Origin: CALMEH01 sp031409875
Lineage (GTDB): Bacteria; Acidobacteriota; Blastocatellia; Pyrinomonadales; Pyrinomonadaceae
Direction: 5' to 3'
Assembly (NCBI GenBank): GCA_031409875.1
Contig: JANNYB010000237.1
Span: 8,988-72,987, forward strand
DNA: 64,000 nucleotides
Under the pieces are notes generated by a model. That model saw nothing but the letters and a program-made list of their open reading frames with translations, had not been told where the DNA came from and made no database searches. Position numbers and translations under genes: made by a program. Shown here piece after piece: positions 51,629 through 58,852 of the stretch; position 1 is the first letter of the stretch; every line of letters begins with the position of its first letter.

Positions 51629-51810
51629 TTTGATTTTCCTCCGTCAGTTTTTTCCTCTTTGGCTTCTTCAATAATCGAAAGCCACCCGCGATTTTCAAAT
51701 TTTCGCTCCCTCTCCCCAATTGTTTTCATTTTCCGATTGTCGCCCGACGCTAATGATTTGCCGTCGGAAAGGACAAGCGGATTACTTGATAAATTCGTAA
51801 CTATAAACAT
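51625..51810 (-). CDS. Small protein at Mu gp38 position (DUF2635-like)
   Basis: 61 aa: a beta strand-rich start (MFIVTNLSSNPLVLSDGKSL) then a charged tail (ERERKFENRGWLSIIEEAKEEK). Size, order between gp37 and sheath, and 4-bp overlap with the sheath start match Mu gp38/DUF2635. Function unknown. Confidence 0.6.
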   Translation of the reverse strand: MFIVTNLSSNPLVLSDGKSLASGDNRKMKTIGERERKFENRGWLSIIEEAKEEKTDGGKSK

Positions 51811-51823
51811 CTCGTTCTCCTTT

Positions 51824-52471
51824 TTATTTACTTAACTTCTGAACGCCCGGACGTTCATCCGGCAAAATCTTGGTTTCATTTTTATCCACCCCGAGAATAA
51901 GTTCGCTGACTGCCGTTCCCGAAACGCCTCGATCTATTGAAGACCATTTGAAGTAAGTTTTGAATGGAACTGCGTAAGCCGTAATTTGAGGCAGACGCGC
52001 AATAAACTCGGTTGCTTCAGGCATCAACGGCTGATATGTCAAAAGAACATCTTCATCCTCGACTGACGTTTTAAATCGAATGCCGGTTAATAATTCGCGG
52101 ACTTTCGATAACATTTTGTAACATCCGATCTTTTTATTGCCGACGAGTTTTCCGCGTCTTTGTGCCAAATCGCCGCGAGCATCGGCTGAAGCGCAAACGA
52201 CAATAAAATTGCAATCGTGCCGGAAATGAATCGGCTTGCCCAATACCGGACTCGTAATCGGCATCTGTGTATCAATGCCTTGCGCGTATGAAACCATCAC
52301 GAGCGGAAAGCGCGGCGATAAAGCACCGATAGCTTGCCGCAAATTCTCGCTGTCGAGTTCGCCTGAATATGTCGCAAACTCTTTCACGCCGAGCGGCTTC
52401 AGCTCGTTTTCAAGTAACTGGAGAATCGCGTCTTCGATTCCGCCGACAAAAAATTCAAAATCTTGCGCCAT
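51824..52471 (-). CDS. Mu gp37-like tail terminator region protein (DUF1834)
   Basis: 215 aa. EDAILQLLENELKPLGVKEFATYSGEL, then FPLVMVSYAQG and CNFIVVCASADARGD, match the gp37/DUF1834 pattern. Members complete the head-to-tail connection. Overlaps gpG by 1 bp. Confidence 0.82.
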   Translation of the reverse strand: MAQDFEFFVGGIEDAILQLLENELKPLGVKEFATYSGELDSENLRQAIGALSPRFPLVMVSYAQGIDTQMPITSPVLGKPIHFRHDCNFIVVCASADARGDLAQRRGKLVGNKKIGCYKMLSKVRELLTGIRFKTSVEDEDVLLTYQPLMPEATEFIARLPQITAYAVPFKTYFKWSSIDRGVSGTAVSELILGVDKNETKILPDERPGVQKLSK

Positions 52472-52929
52472 TATTTTTTAGCAATATGCCGTTTAAAGAT
52501 TTTTCCAATATCCCGAATATCTTCATCTTGAAACATCAAAAATGGACGTGCCGGAGTTTCAGAATGTCCTCGTCCACTTTTACCGTCTGCGGCTTTATAA
52601 CCAAAATGTTGGCGAGGTCCATAAATCACATTAGTTCCGACTGCTACGCCGTCAGTAAAGACTTTCATCGAATGTGAATTTTTCAAACGAGCCGTGTCAA
52701 TTAGAATTTGCGAACTGCCTTTACCTTTACCTTTGCGCCGACCTGCCAATGTAGTTTCTTCTAAGGCTTTCCACTTTGTCGGGCGACCTTGCGCCTTGAA
52801 ATTCTTTTCAATCGAGCCGAGCATCAACACACCGGCGGCACGGAGCGGACGCTCGACGTGCTTGGTGTCGGTAGCGAGTTTCTTGACCCGCCGAAACAAT
52901 CTTTCAATTCCTTGTATGCCTTCACTCAT
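52471..52929 (-). CDS. Virion morphogenesis protein (Mu gpG-like)
   Basis: 152 aa. RAAGVLMLGSIEKNFKAQGRPTKWKALEETT with ILIDTARLKNSHSMKV and GPRQHFGYKA match the phage virion morphogenesis (tail completion, gpG/gpS) family. Basic and helical, as expected for a connector or tail completion protein. Confidence 0.85.
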   Translation of the reverse strand: MSEGIQGIERLFRRVKKLATDTKHVERPLRAAGVLMLGSIEKNFKAQGRPTKWKALEETTLAGRRKGKGKGSSQILIDTARLKNSHSMKVFTDGVAVGTNVIYGPRQHFGYKAADGKSGRGHSETPARPFLMFQDEDIRDIGKIFKRHIAKK

Positions 52930-52986
52930 CAGAGATACTCTTTTCGCAAATAATTTCGATAAAAAATTGGATAAAATTTTAGATAA

Positions 52987-53205
52987 TTAGTTTTCGTTCT
53001 TAATAAAACTCATCAGTTTTGCCCGAACCGCAGCGTCTTTTGATTCGAGCAATTTTCGCAATGCTACCGACCGTTCTTGATTGCGCGGAATCGTATCGCA
53101 AATCTGCCGTGCCAAATCGCCGAAAGGTTTTGAAATTTCCTGCAAATACGGCGGCAGATGGTCGTATTCAAAATGCTGTAAAAAATATTCGTTTTCGATT
53201 CCCAT
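52987..53205 (-). CDS. Acb2/Tad1-hairpin-like small protein (candidate anti-CBASS/anti-Thoeris)
   Basis: 72 aa. FEYDHLPPYLQEISKPFGDLA, then IPRNQERSVALRKLL and ESKDAAVRAKL, follow the small two-helix pattern widespread in phages and classified with the Acb2/Tad1 hairpin family. Characterised members form hexamers that sequester cyclic oligonucleotides (CBASS) or gcADPR (Thoeris). Here it is inside the structural operon between the gp36 and gpG genes and overlaps neither. Function is inferred from the sequence pattern recalled for that family, without a search. Confidence 0.62.
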   Translation of the reverse strand: MGIENEYFLQHFEYDHLPPYLQEISKPFGDLARQICDTIPRNQERSVALRKLLESKDAAVRAKLMSFIKNEN

Positions 53206-53207
53206 AA

Positions 53208-53654
53208 TTAAAATCCCGATAATTTGCCGTCGGTAAATTTTGATTTACTCGCGTTCGTTAAAATCTTGTCGCTCGTTGCCGGATTTTCGATTGTTTCCTC
53301 GCTTGCCGGAACATCGAGCGCGGCTTTGCCGGTGGCGATGTCTTTGAGTCGTGTTATCGCGTTGTTGTAGGCGTTTTGATGGACTTTGTAAATACCTTCG
53401 TCCAACGTCGCCCGATTTTCAAACAACGTGAAAATAGCCAGTTTCAAATTTAATTGACGAACCAACGGCGTTGACGGAACGGGAAGCGAATATCCGCGAT
53501 TTCGCAGATAGCTTTCAAATTCGCCTTGCGCGGCTTCGATGGCATCGTTGACAATGTTTTCATCAACTTCACCTGTTCCGGCATTGTCGGTAAGCTGGAC
53601 GAGTGTATCTTCGCCCAGCCTGTCAAACACATTTTGTAACGTGATATACGCCAC
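53208..53654 (-). CDS. Mu gp36-like protein (DUF1320, head-tail connector)
   Basis: 148 aa. MAYITLQNVFDRLGEDTLVQL, DENIVNDAIEAAQGEFESYLRNRGYSLPVP and LAIFTLFENRA are the DUF1320/gp36 hallmarks. The protein forms part of the head-tail interface. Starts directly after the Ala/Lys-rich gene (1-bp overlap). Confidence 0.88.
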   Translation of the reverse strand: MAYITLQNVFDRLGEDTLVQLTDNAGTGEVDENIVNDAIEAAQGEFESYLRNRGYSLPVPSTPLVRQLNLKLAIFTLFENRATLDEGIYKVHQNAYNNAITRLKDIATGKAALDVPASEETIENPATSDKILTNASKSKFTDGKLSGF

Positions 53655-53929
53655 TATTTAACTTCCTCAACCAAACGCTTGCCGCGTTTCGTTCCCAACA
53701 GCGCGACGTATGCCGGGTCGTCCGTCGTTTTGCCTTCTGTCAAAAGCAGATGACCGAGTGTGCCGTTTTTCAAAATCACGCGCACCTGTTTCGGTTTAGC
53801 TTCTGCATCTTTCTTGGCTTCCGCGTCTGCCTTTTTCTTAGCCTCGGCATCTTGCTTTTTCTTGGCTTCTGCATCGGCTTTTTGTTTTTCTTCAGCCGCT
53901 TTTTTAGCGGCATCGTTTGTTTCTGCCAT
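53654..53929 (-). CDS. Ala/Lys-rich linker protein (Mu gp35 position)
   Basis: 91 aa. Residues ~8-45 are an AEAKKK-type helical repeat, then a compact C-terminal domain (VRVILKNGTLGHLLLTEGKTTDDPAYVALL). The repeated part is low complexity. The C-terminal domain resembles small head-completion proteins located between capsid and gp36 in Mu-like phages. Not assigned further. Confidence 0.55.
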   Translation of the reverse strand: MAETNDAAKKAAEEKQKADAEAKKKQDAEAKKKADAEAKKDAEAKPKQVRVILKNGTLGHLLLTEGKTTDDPAYVALLGTKRGKRLVEEVK

Positions 53930-53944
53930 TGTTTTTACTCCTTA

Positions 53945-55021
53945 TTATTCGGTCAAAGTATCCAAAACTTTCGTATAAACGATGCTTTGCGGATATTTCA
54001 GCGTAGGTCCGCCGTAGATGCCGCCGGTGATTTCAAATTTCGGATTTTTGCCTGCGCCGAGCTGTGCGAGGCTGATGCTTGTCGCGCCGTCCGACGCTTG
54101 ACCGTTGGCTTCCAAAATTGAAAAATATCCGCCGATTGGCTTGCCGCCTTCCTGCCGATGGAGCGAAATCGTCGCTTGCCATTCGCCGATCATCTGATTC
54201 ATCGGGCGTTTGCCGAACGTGAAAATTTCCCCGACTTTGACAAAACGAATGTAGGCGTTCGCGTCGTCAATATAACCTTCGTCGGTTATCATCACCATCG
54301 AACCGTTGCGGTCTTGCAGAAGTTTGTTGAAAGCCGCGAGTCCATTCATTACGTCCACGAAATTTGAACCGGCAAATTTTTTCAAATCCAATTCGTTGTT
54401 GTTTTGCCACAACAGACGGAGAGTTTTGCGGCTCATAACGTGAATCGCGCCTTCGTTTCGTGCGCCCGTTCCGTCAAATTTATCGCCGATTTCGTCCAAC
54501 GTCATCAACGGCTTGGCGTTGGGAAAATCGTTCCATTCGACCAGCGGTTCGTGCGTCTGCACCGGAAAGGTTTCGCTGACTTTCACGCCTTTTTCGTTGA
54601 TTGTCAACGAACCTCTAAAGGCATTCCAACGAGTGTCTTCGACGGCAATCATCGTTTTGTCGGCACGGTCTTGAATCGTTTCGACTACCGTGTCTTCCAA
54701 ATCAATCGGCTCGCCCCACGTTCCTTCCTGTCGTTTTTCGAGGATTTCCTTTTCGCCGATAACATCGGTTTCCTTGAAATCAATCGGCGAAAATTCGCGT
54801 TCGACCGAGCCTTCGCGGTCGTCAACGTGTGGCTCGTTGCCGCGTTTATGCACCGATGTTTTGCCACGCATCTTATTTTTTTCCGTCCAACGCACTTTGT
54901 TTGTGTTGCGCGGTTTAATCGGCATAAATTGCGAACCGATAAATTTATCAACTTCAGGAATATATGCCTGAATGGTTTCGTCAATTTCTGCGTTTGTCGG
55001 GTAAGTAACTGTTACTGACAT
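53945..55021 (-). CDS. Major capsid protein (lambda gpE type)
   Basis: 358 aa, close to the ~340 of lambda gpE. The N-terminal TNAEIDETIQAYIPEVDKFIGSQFMPIKPRN, the region with LEDTVVETIQDRADKTMIAVEDTRWNAF and the late IGEWQATISLHRQEG agree with the phage capsid E family. This family is usually paired with a lambda-D decoration protein, which is the next gene upstream. In Mu proper the capsid is gpT, so the head shell module looks swapped. Confidence 0.82.
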   Translation of the reverse strand: MSVTVTYPTNAEIDETIQAYIPEVDKFIGSQFMPIKPRNTNKVRWTEKNKMRGKTSVHKRGNEPHVDDREGSVEREFSPIDFKETDVIGEKEILEKRQEGTWGEPIDLEDTVVETIQDRADKTMIAVEDTRWNAFRGSLTINEKGVKVSETFPVQTHEPLVEWNDFPNAKPLMTLDEIGDKFDGTGARNEGAIHVMSRKTLRLLWQNNNELDLKKFAGSNFVDVMNGLAAFNKLLQDRNGSMVMITDEGYIDDANAYIRFVKVGEIFTFGKRPMNQMIGEWQATISLHRQEGGKPIGGYFSILEANGQASDGATSISLAQLGAGKNPKFEITGGIYGGPTLKYPQSIVYTKVLDTLTE

Positions 55022-55033
55022 TTTCTTTTCTCC

Positions 55034-55579
55034 TTAGTATTTAAAGATTCCGCCCGGCAAACTGATACCGCCGAGTTCTGTTTTTGCGCTTCCATCAAGA
55101 CCGATAAGTAATGATTCAAGCAAATAACCGCCGACGATTGCCGTAACCGGCGTATCGCCATCGCCATCAGTCGCATCGTCCGTGATGAATTTCGCAACTT
55201 GCGAACCATCCGAGCCGAGAACCGCCGCGCCGATTGCAACAGCAACCGCCGCATTCGCCGCCAGCGTAATCGTGTTTCCGACAATCGTTAAAATTGTGCC
55301 GACAACCGTTCCGGCGGCATTGGTCAAAATATCGCCGACTTTGAATTTCGTTCCGTCGGCAACCGCGCCGATTGCCGAGTTTGTGGCAAAAGCAGTTCCG
55401 GCTACCAGCGAATAAGTGCGTCGTCGCGCTAATCCGCCGGAAGTGATAATTCCCATCACTTCGCCGCGTGAACACATATAGCCATTTTTGACCGTCGCGT
55501 TGATTTCAACGAGCAAATCGGCGCGGACTTCCGCCAATGAACGCGGATCGGTATATGTTCCGATAATTTTCGTTCCCAT
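55034..55579 (-). CDS. Head decoration protein D (lambda gpD type)
   Basis: 181 aa. The first ~50 residues (GTYTDPRSLAEVRADL) contain the capsid-binding arm. The AVADGTKFKVGDILTNAAGTVVGTIL and DGSQVAKFITDDATDGDGDTPVTAIVGGYLLES segments match decoration protein D. The central Ala-rich VTVGTI...AAVAVAIGAAV insertion is longer than in lambda D (110 aa). It trimerises on the capsid surface to stabilise the packaged head. Confidence 0.82.
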   Translation of the reverse strand: MGTKIIGTYTDPRSLAEVRADLLVEINATVKNGYMCSRGEVMGIITSGGLARRRTYSLVAGTAFATNSAIGAVADGTKFKVGDILTNAAGTVVGTILTIVGNTITLAANAAVAVAIGAAVLGSDGSQVAKFITDDATDGDGDTPVTAIVGGYLLESLLIGLDGSAKTELGGISLPGGIFKY

Positions 55580-56634
55580 TATTTTGCACCTCCGTCAGTT
55601 GGAATTCCCATTTTTGCTTTCATTGACTTGACCTTTGCCGGGCGTTTCATTTCGGTTTCTTGAACCTCTTCGGTTGCGACAATGCCCGCGAATTTTTCAC
55701 CGAATTGAATTGTCTGCGGCAAATTGCTGAACAATTCTTTTGCCCATTCCAAGCGTGAGAATTTATGCTCAACTTTCGCGTCGCCGTCGCCTTCAGAAAA
55801 ACAGATTGCTTTTTCCGAATCCGCCGCATCGTCTTTCGCCAAAGTTTCCATAAACTCGACGACTCCGGCGCGTTTCAGATAATGCTTGCCGCTCGTTGTC
55901 GGAATTGATTCGACAAAAGCGACGATTTCCGCACGTTTGCCGGAAGCCGATGTTGCATCAAATGATTCGGTCAACGATTTGATTAAGTCATCGCGCTTTT
56001 TCAACTCTTCCGCAAAGCTCGTGCTTGCCGTTGCCGTCGCTTGTTTTACCGCTTCGGCGATCAACAAGTTTTTATCCTCTTCGGAAAATTGTGCCGTCGG
56101 CGTTTCCGGTTCTTTGTTAGCGGCTTCGGGCGTTTTAAATTTCCCTTTAATCTTTTCCCAAAGACTATCTGCCACCTGATTTACTTCTTCATCTTTCATT
56201 ATTTGCTCCTCACTAAAAGAAATTTCGACGGTAACAGATTCACCATCGCTGAATTGAATTTCGCGCAAGCCCTTGATTGCCGGAGGCTGTGCGCCTAAAA
56301 ATCCGACGTGGCGCAACCGCGCCGGATTTAAATAAAAGGAAGCCGACCGCTTCCGAAATAAACCTTTTTCGACCATTTCTTCAAAATCGTCGTTTGTGTC
56401 GGCAAATTGCGCTTCTAAAACATTTCCATTAAGCCGAAGTGCAGTTGCCCAACCGAATGCCGGAGCGTTGTCAGCGGGATGTCCAATCACGGCTGGCGCA
56501 TCAGACGGCGTGAAGTTTGCGATTGCCTCTTTTAAAAAGGATTCGTCCAAATTGCGCTCAACGCCCGCGCTGTCCGTGAACTTTCCTATTTGCGAAATCG
56601 CAATCCATTGATTTTTGAAACCTTGTTTTGGCAT
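55579..56634 (-). CDS. Head maturation protease with scaffold C-terminus (Mu gpI type)
   Basis: 351 aa from the ATG at 56634 (a TTG extension to 56664 would run through the terminator hairpin). Residues ~1-140 form the Mu-type protease (GHPADNAPAFGWATALRLNG, RSASFYLNP, HVGFLGAQPPAIKGL). The remaining helical Glu/Ala/Lys-rich part is the scaffold. The first ATG is only a few bases after a terminator U-tract and has no evident ribosome site, which is unusual. One-base overlap with gpD gene. Confidence 0.85.
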   Translation of the reverse strand: MPKQGFKNQWIAISQIGKFTDSAGVERNLDESFLKEAIANFTPSDAPAVIGHPADNAPAFGWATALRLNGNVLEAQFADTNDDFEEMVEKGLFRKRSASFYLNPARLRHVGFLGAQPPAIKGLREIQFSDGESVTVEISFSEEQIMKDEEVNQVADSLWEKIKGKFKTPEAANKEPETPTAQFSEEDKNLLIAEAVKQATATASTSFAEELKKRDDLIKSLTESFDATSASGKRAEIVAFVESIPTTSGKHYLKRAGVVEFMETLAKDDAADSEKAICFSEGDGDAKVEHKFSRLEWAKELFSNLPQTIQFGEKFAGIVATEEVQETEMKRPAKVKSMKAKMGIPTDGGAK

Positions 56635-56646
56635 AAACAGCAAAAA

Positions 56647-56718
56647 GCCCGATAACTTTTTCAAGTTATCGGGCTGCTAAGAACCGCTATGTATATTTAA
56701 AGGACTGCTACGAGCCGC
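56647..56718 (-). promoter_or_regulatory. Leader element with repeated 17-nt motif and terminator upstream of protease/capsid genes
   Basis: Minus strand: motif copies at 56702-56718 (GCGGCTCGTAGCAGTCC) and 56671-56688 (AGCGGTTCTTAGCAGCCC), then the hairpin GCCCGATAACTT/AAGTTATCGGGC (56647-56674) and a TTTTT run. The motif spacing is 31 nt, against 33 nt in the similar element at 48357-48433. Located right before the protease start, after a Com-like regulator gene. Confidence 0.6.
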
Positions 56719-56730
56719 AATATAATAATG

Positions 56731-56934
56731 TTACGCCGAAACCATTGCTCCGACAGATGACAGATTATTCTTTTTTAATCCCAAAGGCAAGCTAATTATT
56801 CTAAACACCTTGCATTTCGGACATTTTTTCTTAATCGTTCCGGTCGTTTCGCCGCTGACTTCCATTAAAGTTTTATGACAGCCGATACATTCGACCGTGA
56901 TAAAATTTTTGTCTTTTTCATTTGAACTGTTCAT
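56731..56934 (-). CDS. Com-like zinc-finger protein
   Basis: 67 aa. VECIGCHKTLMEVSG ... KKKCPKCKVFRII gives two CxxC pairs at the spacing of Mu Com, a zinc-finger protein that activates translation of mom mRNA by binding a stem-loop. No Mom-like methyl/acetyl-modification gene is next to it in this window. It lies 13 bp upstream of the motif-plus-terminator leader before the protease/capsid genes. Confidence 0.75.
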   Translation of the reverse strand: MNSSNEKDKNFITVECIGCHKTLMEVSGETTGTIKKKCPKCKVFRIISLPLGLKKNNLSSVGAMVSA

Positions 56935-57075
56935 CTCAAGTTAGAATCAAACACCAAGACGCTTTCAATAGCGTTCAATGCGTTCAATTTCGCTTTTTTA
57001 AAGTTTTCCGCTTTGTCTATCAAAAGCCGCTAAATGCTTTAAACACAGCGCGTTTATCGCTTGAGTTTAAATGAC

Positions 57076-57297
57076 TTACGCGGCGCGTTTAATTTGAATC
57101 ATCTCGAACTGAATTCCGTTGTCGCCCGGATAGGCTGAAGTATGGTCGTTTTTGCCATTCCAAATTTCAAGTGGAATTTTAGCAAACGCCGCGCATCTCC
57201 GCTCGTCCGACCGCTCAAGATAATGACAGTTGTAGCACGTCGGGCTGACGACCATCACGGAATTTGCATGCTCTTTGTCTAATTCGTAAAGTGCCAT
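57076..57297 (-). CDS. Small CxxC phage protein of unknown function
   Basis: 73 aa. CYNCHYLERSDERRCAAF followed by IPLEIWNGKNDHTSAYPGDNGIQF is the pattern of a frequent small phage protein (Cys-rich, 'YPGDxGI'). The three cysteines may bind zinc. Overlaps the gpF stop by 1 bp. Function not known. Confidence 0.7.
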   Translation of the reverse strand: MALYELDKEHANSVMVVSPTCYNCHYLERSDERRCAAFAKIPLEIWNGKNDHTSAYPGDNGIQFEMIQIKRAA

Positions 57298-58649
57298 TAG
57301 TTTTCAATCCTTTTGTAACGCAACTTGAATTTATTTGCAAGTTCTTCCCAAATTAAATGATGAATTACACCTGTTATGTAATCAAAATTAACCTCTCCAG
57401 TCGGGATTTTTTGAATTAAGTCTGCATAAAGTCTTGCCCGAACTTTATTATATTCGGCTTCCAATTCCGACTTAAATTTCTTTGACCAACCGTTTTTGCC
57501 CGGACGAAACGAATATCTGAAATAATTACCGACGGCGCGAAGCTCGGCAACATCTACCGCCGTTGCTACTTTGAGGTCTTCGAGCGAAAAAGAAACGCCT
57601 TTCCATTGCCAACTATTTACTTCGCCATACGTTGTATTTGGATGATTATGAGTCATCGTGGAATACTTCAGAAGTTTTTCTTCAGCATCCGTCAAATCAA
57701 ACGCAACTCTGTCCGGTTCGCCGGTTTTAGTAAATAGTTTGTTGCCGTCTTGGTCATAAAAGCTAACCGTTTCGCGCTTATCAAATCTGATGCGATTTTC
57801 TTCTTCGACAACTGATTGCGGAGTCGGATAATTCAATTTCTGTCCGCGCAGTTTGGCAAAGTCAATCAAATCCGAAAGACGACCTTGCGGCTGAACGCTG
57901 ACAAATTTTCCGGCATTCAAATCTAAAACCTGCGTATCGTATTCGGCTTTGACCGGCATTTCTTTATCGTCATACGCAATCTCACCAAGTCCGCTCGGAT
58001 TGTTGGGATTATAATTTTCCGGCAAAGCATACGACGCAGTTACATTACATCTGCACAGAAATCCCCATGGGGGATAATGCGTGTCCCAAAACGGATGGTC
58101 ATACGGCAAAGTAATTCCGTCAAGAACTCGGTGAGTCGGACGGGTTCTGTCATCGTTGACCGCGTTGTAAGTCCAAAACGGCAAATCTTCGGCAACGGAT
58201 TCCAACGCTCGACGGCGACCGATGCCGTAAGCCATTTGCATATTTGTCCGAAAAATTGATTCGAGATGATAATTTCCAAGTTCCCGATGACCTGCGCCGG
58301 AAAGAATATTCTTGAAATTTTTGATTGTTTCGCGTTGAGTTTTTCCGGTTTCGAGCGCGTCCGTAATTTCCATTTTGAAGGCTTCGAGAATATCTTTCTG
58401 ATAAACGCCCGAAATGTAAAAAGAGGTGCCTTTGGCTTCGTCGCGCAAATCTTTAAACTCTTTTTTCGTTACGACTTCTTTGCGTTTGAAATAATCAATC
58501 GCTTCGCTCGGCGGAACATCAAACCGCAAATCAACAGGTCCGGCTTTCTCGGCACTTTTGTCATCATCGCCGTCGGCAAATTCTATTTTTTGAATAGTTG
58601 CCGCAGTTTCTTCGGCTGATTCGTCAAAGCCGAGAAGATACGCCGCCAA
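57297..58649 (-). CDS. Minor head protein gpF-like (phage Mu F / SPP1 gp7 domain)
   Basis: About 420 residues of clear Mu-F sequence: VDLRFDVPPSEAIDYFKRKEV (≈42-62), then KTQRETIKNFKNIL and YHLESIFRTNMQMAYGIGRRR, then THRVLDGITLPYDHPFWDTHYPPWGFLCRC. The 3' third has an extra alpha/beta segment. The only start codon near the beginning is a TTG at 58649 without a ribosome site. The frame stays open upstream to 58844 with coding-quality sequence that is the C-terminus of the portal, so expression probably depends on a -1 shift at the A9 run. Confidence 0.8.
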   Translation of the reverse strand: MAAYLLGFDESAEETAATIQKIEFADGDDDKSAEKAGPVDLRFDVPPSEAIDYFKRKEVVTKKEFKDLRDEAKGTSFYISGVYQKDILEAFKMEITDALETGKTQRETIKNFKNILSGAGHRELGNYHLESIFRTNMQMAYGIGRRRALESVAEDLPFWTYNAVNDDRTRPTHRVLDGITLPYDHPFWDTHYPPWGFLCRCNVTASYALPENYNPNNPSGLGEIAYDDKEMPVKAEYDTQVLDLNAGKFVSVQPQGRLSDLIDFAKLRGQKLNYPTPQSVVEEENRIRFDKRETVSFYDQDGNKLFTKTGEPDRVAFDLTDAEEKLLKYSTMTHNHPNTTYGEVNSWQWKGVSFSLEDLKVATAVDVAELRAVGNYFRYSFRPGKNGWSKKFKSELEAEYNKVRARLYADLIQKIPTGEVNFDYITGVIHHLIWEELANKFKLRYKRIEN

Positions 58650-58852
58650 AATCCCTTCAGCGAAAATCTTTTCGAGATTTTGGAACTCGTTTGAAAGTGA
58701 ATTAAAGAACGTCTCTGACGGTAACTCAAGCGCATTTTGTTTCTCCAGTTCGGTGATTACTCGTCCGAAAATTTCATCATAGACGGGCGCAATCGCCGAA
58801 AGCGTTCCGTCTTCGAGTTCAATTTGCCGCCGTAATTTAGAGTTTTTTTTTC
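58650..58852 (-). other. Portal/gpF frameshift junction at an A9 run
   Basis: Minus-strand A9 (58843-58851) follows the portal codon GAA at 58852. Zero frame reads GAA-AAA-AAA-ACT and ends in 30 codons at the TAA of 58757. In the -1 frame the run reads AAC-TCT-AAA, then continues without stop for ~65 codons (APVYDEIFGRVITELEKQ, EKIFAEGILAAYLLG) into gpF. The -1-frame residues look like the normal C-terminus of a DUF935 portal, while the zero-frame tail (KTERFRRLRPSMMKF) does not. Confidence 0.65.

Noticed and set aside
54404..55018. 204-codon plus-strand frame within the capsid gene.
   Set aside because: Antisense shadow of the capsid coding sequence, Phe/Arg/Asn-rich and without ribosome site.
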